DNA from: Hyposmocoma kahamanoa
Taxonomy: Eukaryota; Arthropoda; Insecta; Lepidoptera; Cosmopterigidae
Reading direction: 5' to 3'
Assembly: GCF_003589595.1 (NCBI RefSeq)
Contig: NW_020653993.1
Span: 4,534,963 to 4,598,962 of the forward strand
DNA: 64,000 nucleotides
Part shown: in pieces, positions 36,716 to 47,576 of the stretch
Numbering within the stretch: the first letter of the stretch is position 1
Layout of the letters: every line of letters begins with the position of its first letter
The notes under the pieces: model-generated
Database searches by the model: none
Told to the model about the DNA's origin: nothing
The model's input: the letters and a program-made list of their open reading frames with translations, nothing else
Program-made: the position numbers and the translations under genes

Positions 36716-36884
36716 GTTTGGGCTGTAGCCCTTGCGCCGCGAAAACGCTGCGAAAAGCTCATGCTAAATTTCAATTAAATTTATAACATCAATTCCGAAA
36801 AATTCAGAGGTACAAGACCAAATTCGAACCCAGTACCCTCCGCTTGAAAATCTGTAGGTCAAATTATTATGCTACCACGGCTTT
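36716..36884 (-). mobile_element. GATGATG-type SINE, family C, copy 2 (truncated)
   Basis: Same body as the 29.6 kb copy on minus: AAGCCGTGGTAGCATAATA, AATTTGACCTACAG, CCTCTGAATTTTTCGGAAT. The 3' part is lost. Confidence 0.7.
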
Positions 36885-37179
36885 CTTAATATATTAAAAT
36901 CTAATATATATCTATATCTATATCATGTACGTATCTATGCCATCTTCTTTTCTAACGAGATGTTTCCGTTATAATCACTGATCTTTATTTAGAAAGCAGC
37001 ACTTGTTTCTTTACCATCTCGTTTCAAGAAATTAATATTCTTACTTAACATTCTTTATATTATTTATACGCTAGTCTAATATACTATATATTTATAGAAA
37101 TGTAATTTTATTTATTTTAAGAAAAATAGTGATAAACATAACATTCATACGAGAAATAATTTTATTTATTTAATTCAGG

Positions 37180-37500
37180 CTACATGACCCATATAACAAC
37201 CTTAAGGACTAACATACATGCAATATAATATAAAAAACTATTTATACTAAATAACTAATCTACACAAATTGCACTTGTCGGTTGCTATATGACGACTCCC
37301 TTCGGCCAAAAGTCCTCCTTCATGAAGGTCTACAGATGTTCTGTTGGCACTCTCATCACAAACGAATTAAAATTCGCGCTGTGACGGGACTCCACCCGCT
37401 CGCCTCTCAGGGTGTATTTGGCTTTTAGGCTGATGTACTCCATTATTTCTTCAGACTTCGTGGAGAAACGCAGTCGCCACAGGTACAGCAAATAAAATTA
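37180..37500 (-). mobile_element. LINE ORF1 C-terminal fragment
   Basis: On minus reads LRFSTKSEEIMEYISLKAKY, TLRGERVES, FNSFVMRVPTEHL, stop, TFMKEDFWPKGVVI. Same domain as 3285-3600 but broken by stops. Confidence 0.68.
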
Positions 37501-37579
37501 AACTGGTTCTTGTTAGTCACAAATTCTTTTAATAGATAATGTATACGCTTCTATAATAAGATTCCTATAGAGCTAGTAT

Positions 37580-37731
37580 GATAGGGCACGACTTGCGCGA
37601 GAACCACATAGAAGGTGAGATATTGCTATTATCTATGGGAGCATTATGTCGCGCTATAGCGCTGCGCGTGAAGCATGTCGCGCTTTATGTCGCTCTCGCG
37701 CACGTCGCACCCCATCGTGCTTGCCCTATTA
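37580..37731. repeat. Foldback-like repeat, GGGCA ends
   Basis: Left ATAGGGCACGACTTGCGCGA; right, reverse-complemented, ATAGGGCAAGCACGATGG then CGACGTGCGCGAGAGCGAC. Centre rich in GCGC and CGCG. Probably a small TIR element; ends approximate. Confidence 0.5.
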
Positions 37732-38338
37732 GTTGATGCTCAAAATTTTCCATTTACAAAGTTGAAAATTATAGTGAAACAAAAACGTTATATTGAGATT
37801 TATTATATAACTTCCGCGTACTTGAATGACAAAAATCCACAGCTGTTACCCGTTTATATACCTACCTCGCAAGTATTGTATGTATATTGTAATATAACAC
37901 TAAGTAATTTCTTTACTTTTAAATATGGAACCTATACTATAGGTACATGAAAAGGATATTAGTATATAAGTTAAAAGAAAAAAAAATGGTATTTTGACCA
38001 ACTTCAACTTACGTGGAACGTACTGAATTATCTTTTAGGTTGTCTTTTTTATATTGTCAAAAGAGCAACTAAAATTTATTTAGGACTTTGCCTAACGAAT
38101 GATATAACAATACTAATAAAGATACTAAAAGTAGATACAGTTTCTGCGTATTTGGATGACAAAAACCCGTTTAGCGTTAGTTTCGTTAGTTTAGCGTTTA
38201 GCTCTTGCAGTTAGTCTCTATCTACAATATTTGAAATAAATATTGTACGTGATAATTGTGCGCAAGTATTTATGTACAAAGAACAACCCTTAGAGTTTAT
38301 TGCTCATTCTTTTCAAAGGAATCTGTCTTACGAATGAG
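37732..38338. other. Intergenic, nothing recognised
   Basis: AT-rich. A 91-codon frame from 37675 runs through it without recognisable homology. Confidence 0.4.
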
Positions 38339-38597
38339 CAGTAGCGTTTAGTAGCAGTAGAGCTCCTTGTGAAAGAGTTCGTCCAGAGAAGTACTGCCAC
38401 CTTATCTATTTCTGCCACCAAGCAGTAATGTCAGCATTACTGTGTTCCGGTTTTGAAGGATAAGGGTGCTGGTGAAATTACAGGCACATAGGCCTTGTCA
38501 ACTTATGGCTGTGGGTGACGGGCGCAATGGCAGTGCGCCACAGATCGAGCAGCACTGCAACTGTTATGGACAGTCCCGTCACTTGATATTATGAAAA
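38339..38597 (+). mobile_element. SINE-like repeat, family P, copy 7 (nearly full length)
   Basis: GTAGCAGTAGAGCTCCTTGT to CAGTCCCGTCACTTGATATT and ATGAAAAAA. This copy best shows both ends: a TAGTAGCAGTAGAGC start and a GATATxATxAAAAAA end. Confidence 0.88.
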
Positions 38598-38916
38598 AAG
38601 GCAATGTGACGATTTCCAGTGTAATTTACATCTGTAAAATACAGATACATTTGAATTTGAATCATTGGACCACGTCAGCAACTTATCTCACAGCTGGAAA
38701 CGTTTGCTTTCTCTGTCATCTGTTCTTCGACGCAGGCTTTGTTTACAGATGAATTAACGAAAATTAATGTAACGCTCTGACGAAGCTAACTCCGAGTTAT
38801 CCCTGAGGATATTTTGTAACTAATTACAAAAACGTTGTGAGATACAACAACAATAAAGGCAATAGATGAGGTTTTCGCTATAGCAAATGAAATTCAACGT
38901 CAAAAATTTGATTTTT

Positions 38917-39145
38917 TTTATGATACTTTGTGACGAGACGAACAAGTCGAGCGCCTCACTTTAAACACACGCCTGTCCATAACAAATGCAGTGCCACTCA
39001 GAGCTTTAAATCTTAAAGATCTGTGACGCACTGCCACCGCGCCCGTCACCCTGAGACATAAGTTTAGAAGTCCCATGTTCCCGTAATTTCGCCAGCAATC
39101 CTTCCAAACCGGAACTCTTTCACAAGAAGCTCCACTGCCACCATT
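38917..39145 (-). mobile_element. SINE-like repeat, family P, copy 8
   Basis: T-run and ATGATACTTTGTGACGAGAC on plus; ends at ACAAGAAGCTCCACTGC. Opposite orientation to its neighbours on both sides. Confidence 0.87.
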
Positions 39146-39169
39146 GATCCATAACGGATTTTTTATGGA

Positions 39170-39310
39170 CTCCTCTATGAGCTCCTTACAAAAGAATTCA
39201 TCCAGGGAAGTACTGCCACTTTACCTATTCCTGCCACCAAGCAGTAATATAAGCATTATTCCGTTTCGGTTTTGAAGGATAAGGAGGTGCACGACTTCTT
39301 TGTCCCGTTA
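39170..39310 (+). mobile_element. SINE-like repeat, family P, copy 9 (partial)
   Basis: GAGCTCCTTACAAAAGAATT to GTTTTGAAGGATAAGG, then a jump to GTGCACGACTTCTTTGTCCC. Middle deleted. Confidence 0.8.
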
Positions 39311-39354
39311 CTGAGCATATCGTAAAAAAAGTTCCCCGTTTCGATTCCCTGTAG

Positions 39355-39895
39355 TTTATCATCATCATCAAGCAGCCTCTACTCCATCCATCTTCGGATA
39401 TAGGCCTCCTCAATTTCTCTTCATTTACGTCGCTCCCGTGCCACATGCATTCAGTTGCGGCACACGAAAATTTTAACATCATTCAACTAACGAAGTGACC
39501 TCTACAGCGCGTGTTGGCCCATGGTCGCCACTCCATAATCCTCCTTGTCCACCGATCTGGATCCAATTCAACAATGTGTCCTGCCCATTTCGATTTCATT
39601 GTTTCAATTTTGTGTACAATATCCCCAGCTGTGGTTATCCGTCAGATACGGTTGCTCGTTATCCGGTCGAGCAATGTTATTCCTAACATTGCTCTTTCCA
39701 TTGCCTTCTGTGCGATTCGTAAGTTCTCTGCAGACTTCTTCGTCAGAGTCATTGTTTCCATGCCATGGGTGAATACTGGCAGGACACACAGGTTGGAGAC
39801 CTTGGTCTTCAGCCTTTGCGGTATGCGTTTGCATTGCAATATCTGCTAGTTGGCTCCAAATGCTGACCAAGCTTGCGCTTTGCGCCTGTCGACCT
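39355..39895 (-). pseudogene. RTE-like LINE reverse-transcriptase C-terminus with GATGATG tail
   Basis: On minus it encodes KTKVSNLCVLPVFTHGMETM, LRIAQKAMERAMLGITLLD, then with frameshifts DIVHKIETMKSKWAGHIVE, DRWTRRIMEW and EEKLRRPISEDGWSRGC. These match the LINE blocks NQCVLPVxTYGxETW, AMERxMLG, KWxWAGHIxR and RWxxxVLEW. Ends in GATGATGATGAT. At least three frame breaks. Confidence 0.82.
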
Positions 39896-39935
39896 TCGTC
39901 GTTTAATTTAATAATTTCAAAAATTAATTGTTCTG

Positions 39936-40055
39936 CTTCTGATCCGGGTGTTCTGAGTAGTACCTCGGAGTGACTACCGTTGCTCCAGTATTCATTATAC
40001 AGGGAATTCGTTAGTTTGAGACCAGGTAGTTGGTGTGGTTCTGGGCACATTATTA
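39936..40055 (+). mobile_element. SINE family B, 3' part
   Basis: Shares with 14950-15067 the stretch TTCTGxGTAGTxCCTC, AGxGAATTCxGTT, AACCAGG and TGGGCACATTATT. Confidence 0.5.
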
Positions 40056-41009
40056 AAAACAAATGAGTGAACAAACACTAGCTTCTCTTTTTTTTCCAAT
40101 AATCTTTCTAATGTGTGCAAGCGGGACTGTTAACAATTATCAGTCGCATTGGGTAATAAACACTCGCAAAGCTATACGTGTATTGTTCACGTGGACAATT
40201 ATCGTTTCACCTTCACTTTATAATTACATATGAACCCTTTAAAACCAATTTCAATTAAATACACTATTACTATTACTGTCCCGTAAACATAAAGTTATAT
40301 ATTACGAAGTCACTTACTGTTTTAAACCACTTTCTAAACAAATATATAACTATACCAACATATAACCTTTGAACCCGACCCATTTGAAAGGTCCTATGCC
40401 GCCATTGTTTTCTAAACTACCCTCGACAGCTTTACATCGACATCCTTTTCGGTATTTTGCATAATGTTAAGGCCACACTGAGATTGTTTGGCCTTCTAGC
40501 TCTTTTCGTCTAGAAAATACCTTTTGATAGTAAAGGTAAAGATAGTGTTATAGGAGCACGTACAAAATCAAAGGACCAAATAATGGCTTGTACCATCCTG
40601 ACAGTCTGTGGTGAAGTGTATTTTTAAAGTTGTGTATCTATCTGTCTGTGACATCATAGCACCTAATTGGTTGGACTAATATTAAGGTGCTTTTCCACCG
40701 GCAAGGCGAGACGTGGCAGGGCGAGACGAGGACTGAAATTTGTATGGAAAAATTTAAATTCTCTCATAGCGCATCTTCGGTGGAAATGGTCTGGATAGAT
40801 ATAAATATTTAATATTAAAATTTACGGAACATGTTGCCTTTACTTCAGCCGCGTATTTATCGCTAGACGAACTGAAAAGCACTGAAGCGTCACTATCCAC
40901 AATCTCAGCGTAAATTCACGTGAGGTTGCGATGGCTCGCATGAGCTAATAATGGCAATTTTTGGTGTAAATAGGCCGGAGAGATTTCAATTCTCATCTTG
41001 CCTTGTCTC
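40056..41009. other. Intergenic with a possible short TIR element
   Basis: At 40687-40790 TTTTCCACCGG is mirrored by CGGTGGAAATGG, a possible MITE of about 100 bp. The rest is unremarkable. Confidence 0.4.
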
Positions 41010-41190
41010 GTTACCTTGAGACATAAGTTGACATGTCCCATGTCCCTGTTCACTAGCACCTTTACACATTAAAACCGACACTAAATAACTCACATAAATA
41101 ACAACCTGGTGACAGAAGTAGCTAAGGTGGCAGTACTTCCCTGGATTTACTGTATAACAAGAAGGTCTATTGCTTCTATTATATCAAATA
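41010..41190 (-). mobile_element. SINE-like repeat, family P, copy 10 (diverged)
   Basis: CCTTGAGACATAAGTTGACA, TGGTGACAGAAGTAGCTAAG and GGTGGCAGTACTTCCCTGG in the expected order; both ends degraded. Confidence 0.75.
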
Positions 41191-41773
41191 AACCAAATGT
41201 ATTTTACATAAACATGAACAAAGACACTAAGTAAAAAGATACTTTGTATCTAACCAGCATATGGTTTGAAAAGATACCGGTGCAGAAACCATTCAAGTAC
41301 CCTTACATGGAAGACAAATGTTTTTGTCAACTAGACTATCAGTGGCTTTTTAAAATCTAATTAACAAACCCGTTTCTTCGCCACAGTAGTAATGACGAAT
41401 TTCACATTGTTATGATATTTACAGCATGAGACAAAATTTTCTACTTTGTAGACCAATGCTTAGTTACTCCTATTAATATTAACTTAGTTCTACATCTACG
41501 GGGACATGTATTTATACAGGCTGGTCGCGCCTTTTTACGCAAAGCCCTTCGGGGGTGGAATTTAAGAGGTTGTGTGTAAACATTTTTGTGGAAAATAGTT
41601 TCCGTTGATACCTTTATTCTAATATCGTTAAATGCAGAGCTTTTAGTTTTTTAAGCTATAAAGAAGTTTATCACAGTTTGTAGTTATATATTTTTACCTA
41701 ACTCCGCTATTCGTCATTTATCTGCTTTCTATAAACATTTTTTGTATATAACTTATTAGAATAAATGAATTTG
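41191..41773. other. Intergenic, nothing recognised
   Basis: No gene or repeat that I can name. Confidence 0.4.
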
Positions 41774-41951
41774 ATAATAATTATTAATACAAAGATCGCT
41801 ATACCTACTAAGCCACTGGACGAACCAGCGGATCTAACGAATTTTTCTATGTGTTTGTGTCGTATCTTTTGAATTTTTTGGTCTTTTCAACGACTGGCAC
41901 GGTAAGCTAGAAGACGTCGGTTCGAATCCGGCCAGATCGAAGGATTTTTTT
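41774..41951. mobile_element. tRNA-like TIR element, family D, copy 2, inverted interior
   Basis: Starts with the terminal repeat TAATTATTAATACAAAGATC of the 62.5 kb copy. Next, 41798-41897 is the reverse complement of 62645-62737, including the A-box end. Then TGGCACGGTAAGCTAGAAGA and the B box GGTTCGAATCC run in forward orientation. The right terminal repeat is missing. Confidence 0.78.
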
Positions 41952-42044
41952 CTAGTTTTTGACTATACTATACAACATAAAAAAAAATAACTCTACTTGT
42001 TAACATAAACTACATTTTTATAAATGCACTGTAACGCTAAAGAA

Positions 42045-42290
42045 GAATGTTAATTTCTTATAATTTTAAACTTATCTCTCAAAGACGCTCTGGGGCTCAG
42101 AATGTAAATTGCCCTAGCAGCACGTTTTTGCAGGACAAAGATTCTATTAATATCGGCGGCATTACCCCAAAGCAAAATGCTATAAGTCATTAAACTGTGA
42201 GAGTAGATAAAGTTCTCAATCAAGCGGTTTTTACGTGTTAATTTACGTCGAAGTTTTATTTTATTTATTTGGTTTACCAACAGCTGTTAC
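42045..42290 (-). pseudogene. Jockey-like LINE reverse-transcriptase fragment
   Basis: On minus encodes SHSLMTYSILLWGNAADINR, IFVLQKRAARAIYILSPR and SLRDKFK. The blocks LxYGIxLWG and FxLQKRAVRxI are typical of insect Jockey/BEL12-type LINE polymerases. Truncated at both sides. Confidence 0.82.
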
Positions 42291-42576
42291 ATTATGATTT
42301 ATTTACTAGGTACAAGGATTTGTGGTTTTAATTTTAATGAAAAGCTAAACACCTCACGCAGGTAAACACCTCATGCAAAAAACAACTATACAACTTTTAA
42401 TTTTATTATATAATATTATTAGAAACAAATAACTGATATTACCTACGTACATTAATCAAAATTCTATTTTATTATAATATTTTCCAAAAACAATGGCAAA
42501 CAATCTGCATGTACTTACGTCCAAACTTTCACTATTTATAAGTTACAAATTATGTGTATGGGTGAGCTCGTACCAA

Positions 42577-42872
42577 TTTTGTTTTTTTTTTATAATATCA
42601 AGTGACGGGATGAACAAGTCGTGCGCCTGCTGGTAAGCTACACTCCTGTCCATAACAGTTGCAGTGCTACTCGATCTGTGGCGCACTGCCACTGCGCCCA
42701 TCACCCTGAGACATAAATTGACAAGTCCCATCTGCCTGTAATTTCACCAGCACCCTCACCCTTCAAAACCGTAACACAGTAATGCTGACATTACTGCTAG
42801 GCGGCAGAAACAGGTAAAGTGGCAGTACTTCCCTGGGCGAACTCTTTACAAGAAGCTCTATTGCTACTAAAA
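42577..42872 (-). mobile_element. SINE-like repeat, family P, copy 11
   Basis: T-run and ATAATATCAAGTGACGGGAT on plus, through CACCCTCACCCTTCAAAACC to TACAAGAAGCTCTATTGC. Nearly full length. Confidence 0.88.
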
Positions 42873-43075
42873 TTGGTTTCGTATTTTTTAACCAGGTATG
42901 TAAAAAGAGGGGAGTTTTAAGCACTGTACCTGTATGTATGTAGCTCCTAAATGCATGGGCTACTTCACTACGCATTTTTTTTTATTCGAAGGATGTGTTA
43001 ATCGGAATGGTTCGTAGCCATGTTTGATGAACGTCTGATCAGCTGTTTAAAGATCGTCAGCTCTTTTTCCAGTTA

Positions 43076-43853
43076 GGGTGAGGCCAGACGAGCGTAATTT
43101 TATTTCAGTTGTGAGTCACGTCTTTTAAGGTCACGTCCATCTGATATTTGGTTGGAGCGCCAAACGAACGTATTTTATTCGTTTTTTAATTTATAGTTCA
43201 GTTGGTAATTACGCGTCTGAATCGACAGACAATTCATTTTGAGTCGTAATAAATAAATGGCTTCAATTGAGAACCAAAATTTAGCAGGTTCTCGGTAATA
43301 CTTAAAGAGAAATATCTCCGTGTGAAAATTATGTGCAAAGTTAGATATGTTATTCTTAAATAATTGTGTTCCGGTTTTGAATGGTAAGGGTGCTGATGAA
43401 TTTATAGGCACAAGGGACTTGTCAACTTATGTCTCAGGGTGACGGGCGCAGTGGCAGTGCCCCTCAGATCTTTGTGATTTAAAGCTCTGAGTGGCAGTGC
43501 AACTGTTGCAAACTGTTGCAACTGTAGACAAACGTGTAGCTTACCATCAGGCGCACGACTTGTTCGTCCCGTCTTTGATATTTAAAAAAAAATACGTTTT
43601 AGACTTTTATTTTAGCCTGTTTTCTAGATTTCATCTAATCGGGTAAAGTATATTCTATCGTGTCACGAATTAGCACATTCTTAAGACAATATCCTTAGGT
43701 GTATCCTATATTTTTTATAACACCCTTATTTAATGTAAATACCACTTGGTCTAGCAAAACAGTTTTTACCGCTTTTAATACAGTGACTCACCTTAATACG
43801 AATCAAAAACCGCGACTCACAACTCAAAAGATTACGATTGTCTGGTCTCACCT
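43076..43853. mobile_element. TIR element with TTA duplication, hosting a SINE
   Basis: Left end GGGTGAGGCCAGACGAGCGT; right end, reverse-complemented, AGGTGAGACCAGACAATCGT. Similarity continues for about 45 bp (AGTTGTGAGTC). TTA stands directly outside both ends (43073-43075, 43854-43856). Harbinger-type by duplication size (inference). Host of SINE copy 12. Confidence 0.75.
43368..43590 (+). mobile_element. SINE-like repeat, family P, copy 12
   Basis: GTTCCGGTTTTGAATGGTAA to GTTCGTCCCGTCTTTGATA and TTTAAAAAAAAA. It contains a small tandem AACTGTTGCAAACTGTTGCA in place of the usual single unit. 5'-truncated. Confidence 0.85.
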
Positions 43854-44083
43854 TTAGTGTAGGGATCTCAGTAATAAAATGAATAGGTACTTATTTTACT
43901 TCAACTTGTTAGATCGACTTAAAACATTGATATATTATGGAAATCCGATGATATTACAATAATATCGTAACCTTAAAAACACATAAATTTGGAACATTAA
44001 ATAAAGAAGAAAAAATAATGGATAAAAATTATAAATTCTAGTTAAAATAGATAATAATGAGCAATCAGTAGGTACAGAGCACT

Positions 44084-44309
44084 AAAAAACTGACCTCAAA
44101 AGTTAATCATACCCTAGTTTACCACCATCAGAGTTGGAATATTTTTATCAAATATTTAAATGGGACCATTGATTACTGAGGAATCCTCTTTGCAACAAAA
44201 CAAGAATCATCAAAATCGGTTCACGAATGCCAAATGTTATCGCGTAACATACATACAAAAAACACAGAGTCGAATTAAGCCTCCTCCTTTTTTTAAGTAG
44301 GTTTAAAAA
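44084..44309. mobile_element. Family E TIR element, copy 2
   Basis: AAAAACTGACCTCAAAAG at left; CCTCCTCC, a T-run and AAGTAGGTTT at right. Interior shares GGTTCACGAATGCC-like and CATACATACAAAAAAC segments with copy 1. Confidence 0.65.
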
Positions 44310-45219
44310 AGCATGTCAAAAGTATCCGTGATTCAGCATCTAAGGACTATACTAATTACATAGCTGTTATTCTATTATATTAAGGCATTTCCATTTTTTT
44401 TTCTTCCGTGGTTATACCTATGATATACATAAATTTACCGCGAAAGGTAATGGACGTAAACCCTGCCTTCTAGTAGTGGGACATACGTAAGTATTTCTAA
44501 ATAAAGTATAGCACTACAAACTAAATTCAAACAGGTTTAAGCGATAGGGAATTACCAATAAAAATGTATTCACAAATATCCAATGCTGACCGCAAATTTA
44601 TAGGCCATTACGTATGAGCCCGAAAAACGACAAATATAACCTTTTTCCATATAAGACCCGAATAGGTAATACATGAGAAAATAAAAAATACGACGGTATA
44701 CACCGCTATACATCTACATCAAGATGTATTCGCTAAAATATTAGGATAGCAGAGAAAAAGAGAATCATGTGCCATACTAAAACGCTGTTTGAAATGTTTC
44801 TGTTTTTTTTTATTATGAAACCTTTTCTGGCAACCCGTAAAGTTCCTTTTATGTGCAAATACGCTGGGCTATAAAGATACTACGTGATATTTTTGACAAC
44901 CGTTTTTTGAGGGATACTCTTTTTATGCTCACATAGCACCGATCTTCTCATCCCGAACAATTGTAGCGTCAGTTTCTCTTTCCAAGTCTTCCAAGTGTTT
45001 TATCTGTGACCTCAACGGTTATAAGTTATGAGGGTGACAAACAGTATGGTTTTGTGTCCTTTTTTACGTTATCGAAATCATTGTAAATGAAGTAAAGACG
45101 ACAACAAAATGCTACAAACCAAAACTAAGGGCCAGAAACGTTGATTTGTGTAAAAAAAAAAACGCGAATTACATACAACTAAATAGTTTCAGTAAATTTC
45201 AGAAAACTTTTTACAGATT
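44310..45219. other. Intergenic, nothing recognised
   Basis: AT-rich, no gene. Confidence 0.4.
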
Positions 45220-45405
45220 GTAAATTAAGGGTGTGTTCTCTTTATGTCGTAACATTTTATTTATCGTTGGACGACTGTCGCTCCTAGCCTGTTCACATAT
45301 CTCGACTGCCTGTCGTGATTACGTCGTTGAACGACTGTCATGTCTAACTACTCCCACTGGCTCGTGACGACAATTTATCATTGCAGCTACCTAGTCATTT
45401 GCACG

Positions 45406-46518
45406 CATCGAGTACAACCAGAAATAGATATGAAATGTCATTTCATTTGTTTGTAAACTATTCTGCCATTATTTATGGTCCAGCCCGATTTCGAAACAAT
45501 TGACGAGTGTCGTCAATTGTTTCACTTCAAATCGACCAGTTTCACTTGAGTTTTGCTATAATGGACGAAAATTGAAAAATTGCATAATTTAACATTTAAT
45601 TACCGGTGAAATGTGATTTCGTTTGTTTTGTAATTAGATGTTTTGCTGTTTTTCCCACACCACCGTGTGGAACAGCCCGCTATAGTTGAGATATTAATGT
45701 TATTACAATAAATACAGAATATTTTTGGAATATGCGGAGACGTACACACAGGCCAGTTGTTGGTGGTGTACTATTTCAACTTACTATTTTGGGATTTCAG
45801 CGGAAACAAGAGTTGGTATTTAACCGCTCACGCGATGCGCTCCTTCTACCGCAAAATGGCGGCTATTTGGTTTCGCAAATTAGAAAAGCATTCAGTTTAA
45901 ATACAAGTTTTTATAAATAAAAATTATTATTCTGCATTGCTAAATAAATACCCTCCGTACTACTAAGAAAAACATCTCAAATAAAATGCAGCTATACAAA
46001 TCCTGCACTTAAAAAGCACTATTGAAATTTTTGGTGTACTTGGATAAATGTAATAATATTCCGTTTGAATGGTTCTAACGTTTACCATGATATTACTCTT
46101 TAAAGTATAGTTTATAAACATTTCTATTCTGGGTAAACTTAAAAAACGCTACTTACGGTATGTTTTCAATAAATAAACACCAAAATCACCAGCCCAAACA
46201 ATAATACACACGATTGTCGTGACGTATTTTTGAAGTTGTTTATTTTTTTTAAATGACAGACCCAGGCATTAAAAACTTTATGATTTGCTAGAGTAGTTAC
46301 CGAAATAGCAATTAATATTAGTTCTTTTACCTGTCATAACTTCGATATCCGATAAATCGGTATAAAATCATCACCGGCACCTCTAGGTGTGGTATGCGTC
46401 TACGGCTTCATGTATCGCGTGAGCGGTTAAAAGTGATATCAGTACCATTTGACTGATGACTTACCAGAGACGGAGACCCTTATTTCGTCTCGATTTCTGG
46501 TTATACATATACTCGACG
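45406..46518. mobile_element. hAT-like MITE, copy 2, split by a TTAA element
   Basis: Left end CATCGAGTACAACCAGAAAT; right end, reverse-complemented, CGTCGAGTATATGTATAACC. Flanked by identical TTTGCACG at 45398-45405 and 46519-46526. Without the inner insertion it is 506 bp, against 527 bp for copy 1, and collinear with it. Confidence 0.87.
45824..46426. mobile_element. TTAA-target element nested in the hAT-like MITE
   Basis: 603 bp. Starts CCGCTCACGCGAT and ends ATCGCGTGAGCGG, a 13-bp perfect inverted repeat. TTAA on both sides (45820-45823, 46427-46430), where copy 1 of the host has a single TTAA (ATATTTAAAAGTG). TTAA duplication is the hallmark of piggyBac-type transposition (established). 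No transposase inside. Confidence 0.9.
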
Positions 46519-46799
46519 TTTGCACGACAGAATCGTTTGATGCACGGCAGTCCGCTCTACGTACTGTTCGATGAGCCAACGATAAATAAAAATAGGAGCT
46601 GCGATTATCTGTCGTCACATTTTTGTTGTGATTTATTCTGTGCCGACTGTCGTTCTAGTCCTTCCCATTATCTTAACAGTCCATTGTCATAACTTCATAA
46701 AAGTCGTGAACGACGACATTGAGTCGTGCTACATGTACACTTTGAACTTCACGACTATCTGTCGTCACGTCAAAGTGGGTACGAAGCCTTAACACATAA

Positions 46800-47393
46800 A
46801 ACTCCGCATCGCTAGTACCTACATACTTGTCATACATAATTTCGTATATAAACTTGCATTCCAACATAACACATCGCACACATTCACACTAATACACACA
46901 AAACATGACGCTGATATCTCAATAACGTAACGTAACCAACACGATCGTAGTTTTGATAAAATGACGTCTAAAGATTTTTTACCAATGGCTAACGGATTTG
47001 GAGGTTCCAAATTACTTAATTTATGTTTGTATAATATAGAAAATAGGACAAGCTACCATTTGGCATTAATAACTCAATATTCGAGTTCTTGTGGGTTAAC
47101 ACGTTATTGCTTATCAACATCCGTATCACACGTACATACTAACAATCTTCTTCCAATATATTTAAAGATAATTTAACAAGAGTATTGTTGGTGATCTAGC
47201 TCTCGTAGGATCGTTAATGTTCGGTGGACTGTAATTGTTCAGGTTCTTGATCTGGATCGATGGGGTTCTTGCTCTTCTCGGGATCAGGATCGTAAATGAA
47301 ACACTTGTTCAACTTCTTACTGACTAATACCACTACCATTTATTACTCAAAATGTTCCTACTTATGTATTAAATCAAGTCTCTCATCTAGTAG
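46800..47393. other. Intergenic, nothing recognised
   Basis: AT-rich, with short open frames lacking homology. Confidence 0.4.
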
Positions 47394-47520
47394 AGATGTC
47401 GGCGAGGAGACGGTCGGCGCGGTGCGCGGGGCGCGGGGGGCGGCGACTCCGTACGACGCTGTGTGCGGGGTGCGGGGAAAGGCGACGCGCTCTCGGTTGG
47501 GGCGCGGGGCGCGGAGTATG
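47394..47520. other. Isolated GC-rich island
   Basis: About 127 bp dominated by GGCGCGG, GCGGGGCGCGG and GGTGCGGGG runs, CpG-dense, in otherwise AT-rich DNA. Open on the minus strand as a Pro/Arg/Ala-rich peptide (SHILRAPRPNRERVAFPR, PHTASYGVAAPRAPRTAP). No family recognised and no splice context that convinces. Confidence 0.6.
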
Positions 47521-47576
47521 TGACTCGGTGTCCGTAACAAGTATATTTTCATTTTTGCTTTTATTTTGAAAATCTT

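Larger units (their letters stand above)
45224..46790. mobile_element. Possible outermost element of the nest
   Basis: Left TTAAGGGTGTGTTCTC; right, reverse-complemented, TTAAGGCTTCGTACCC. Both flanking arms are rich in GTCGT/ACGAC motifs (CGACTGTCG, GACGACATTGAGTCG). If real, the element encloses the hAT-like copy 2. End similarity is modest. Confidence 0.45.
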
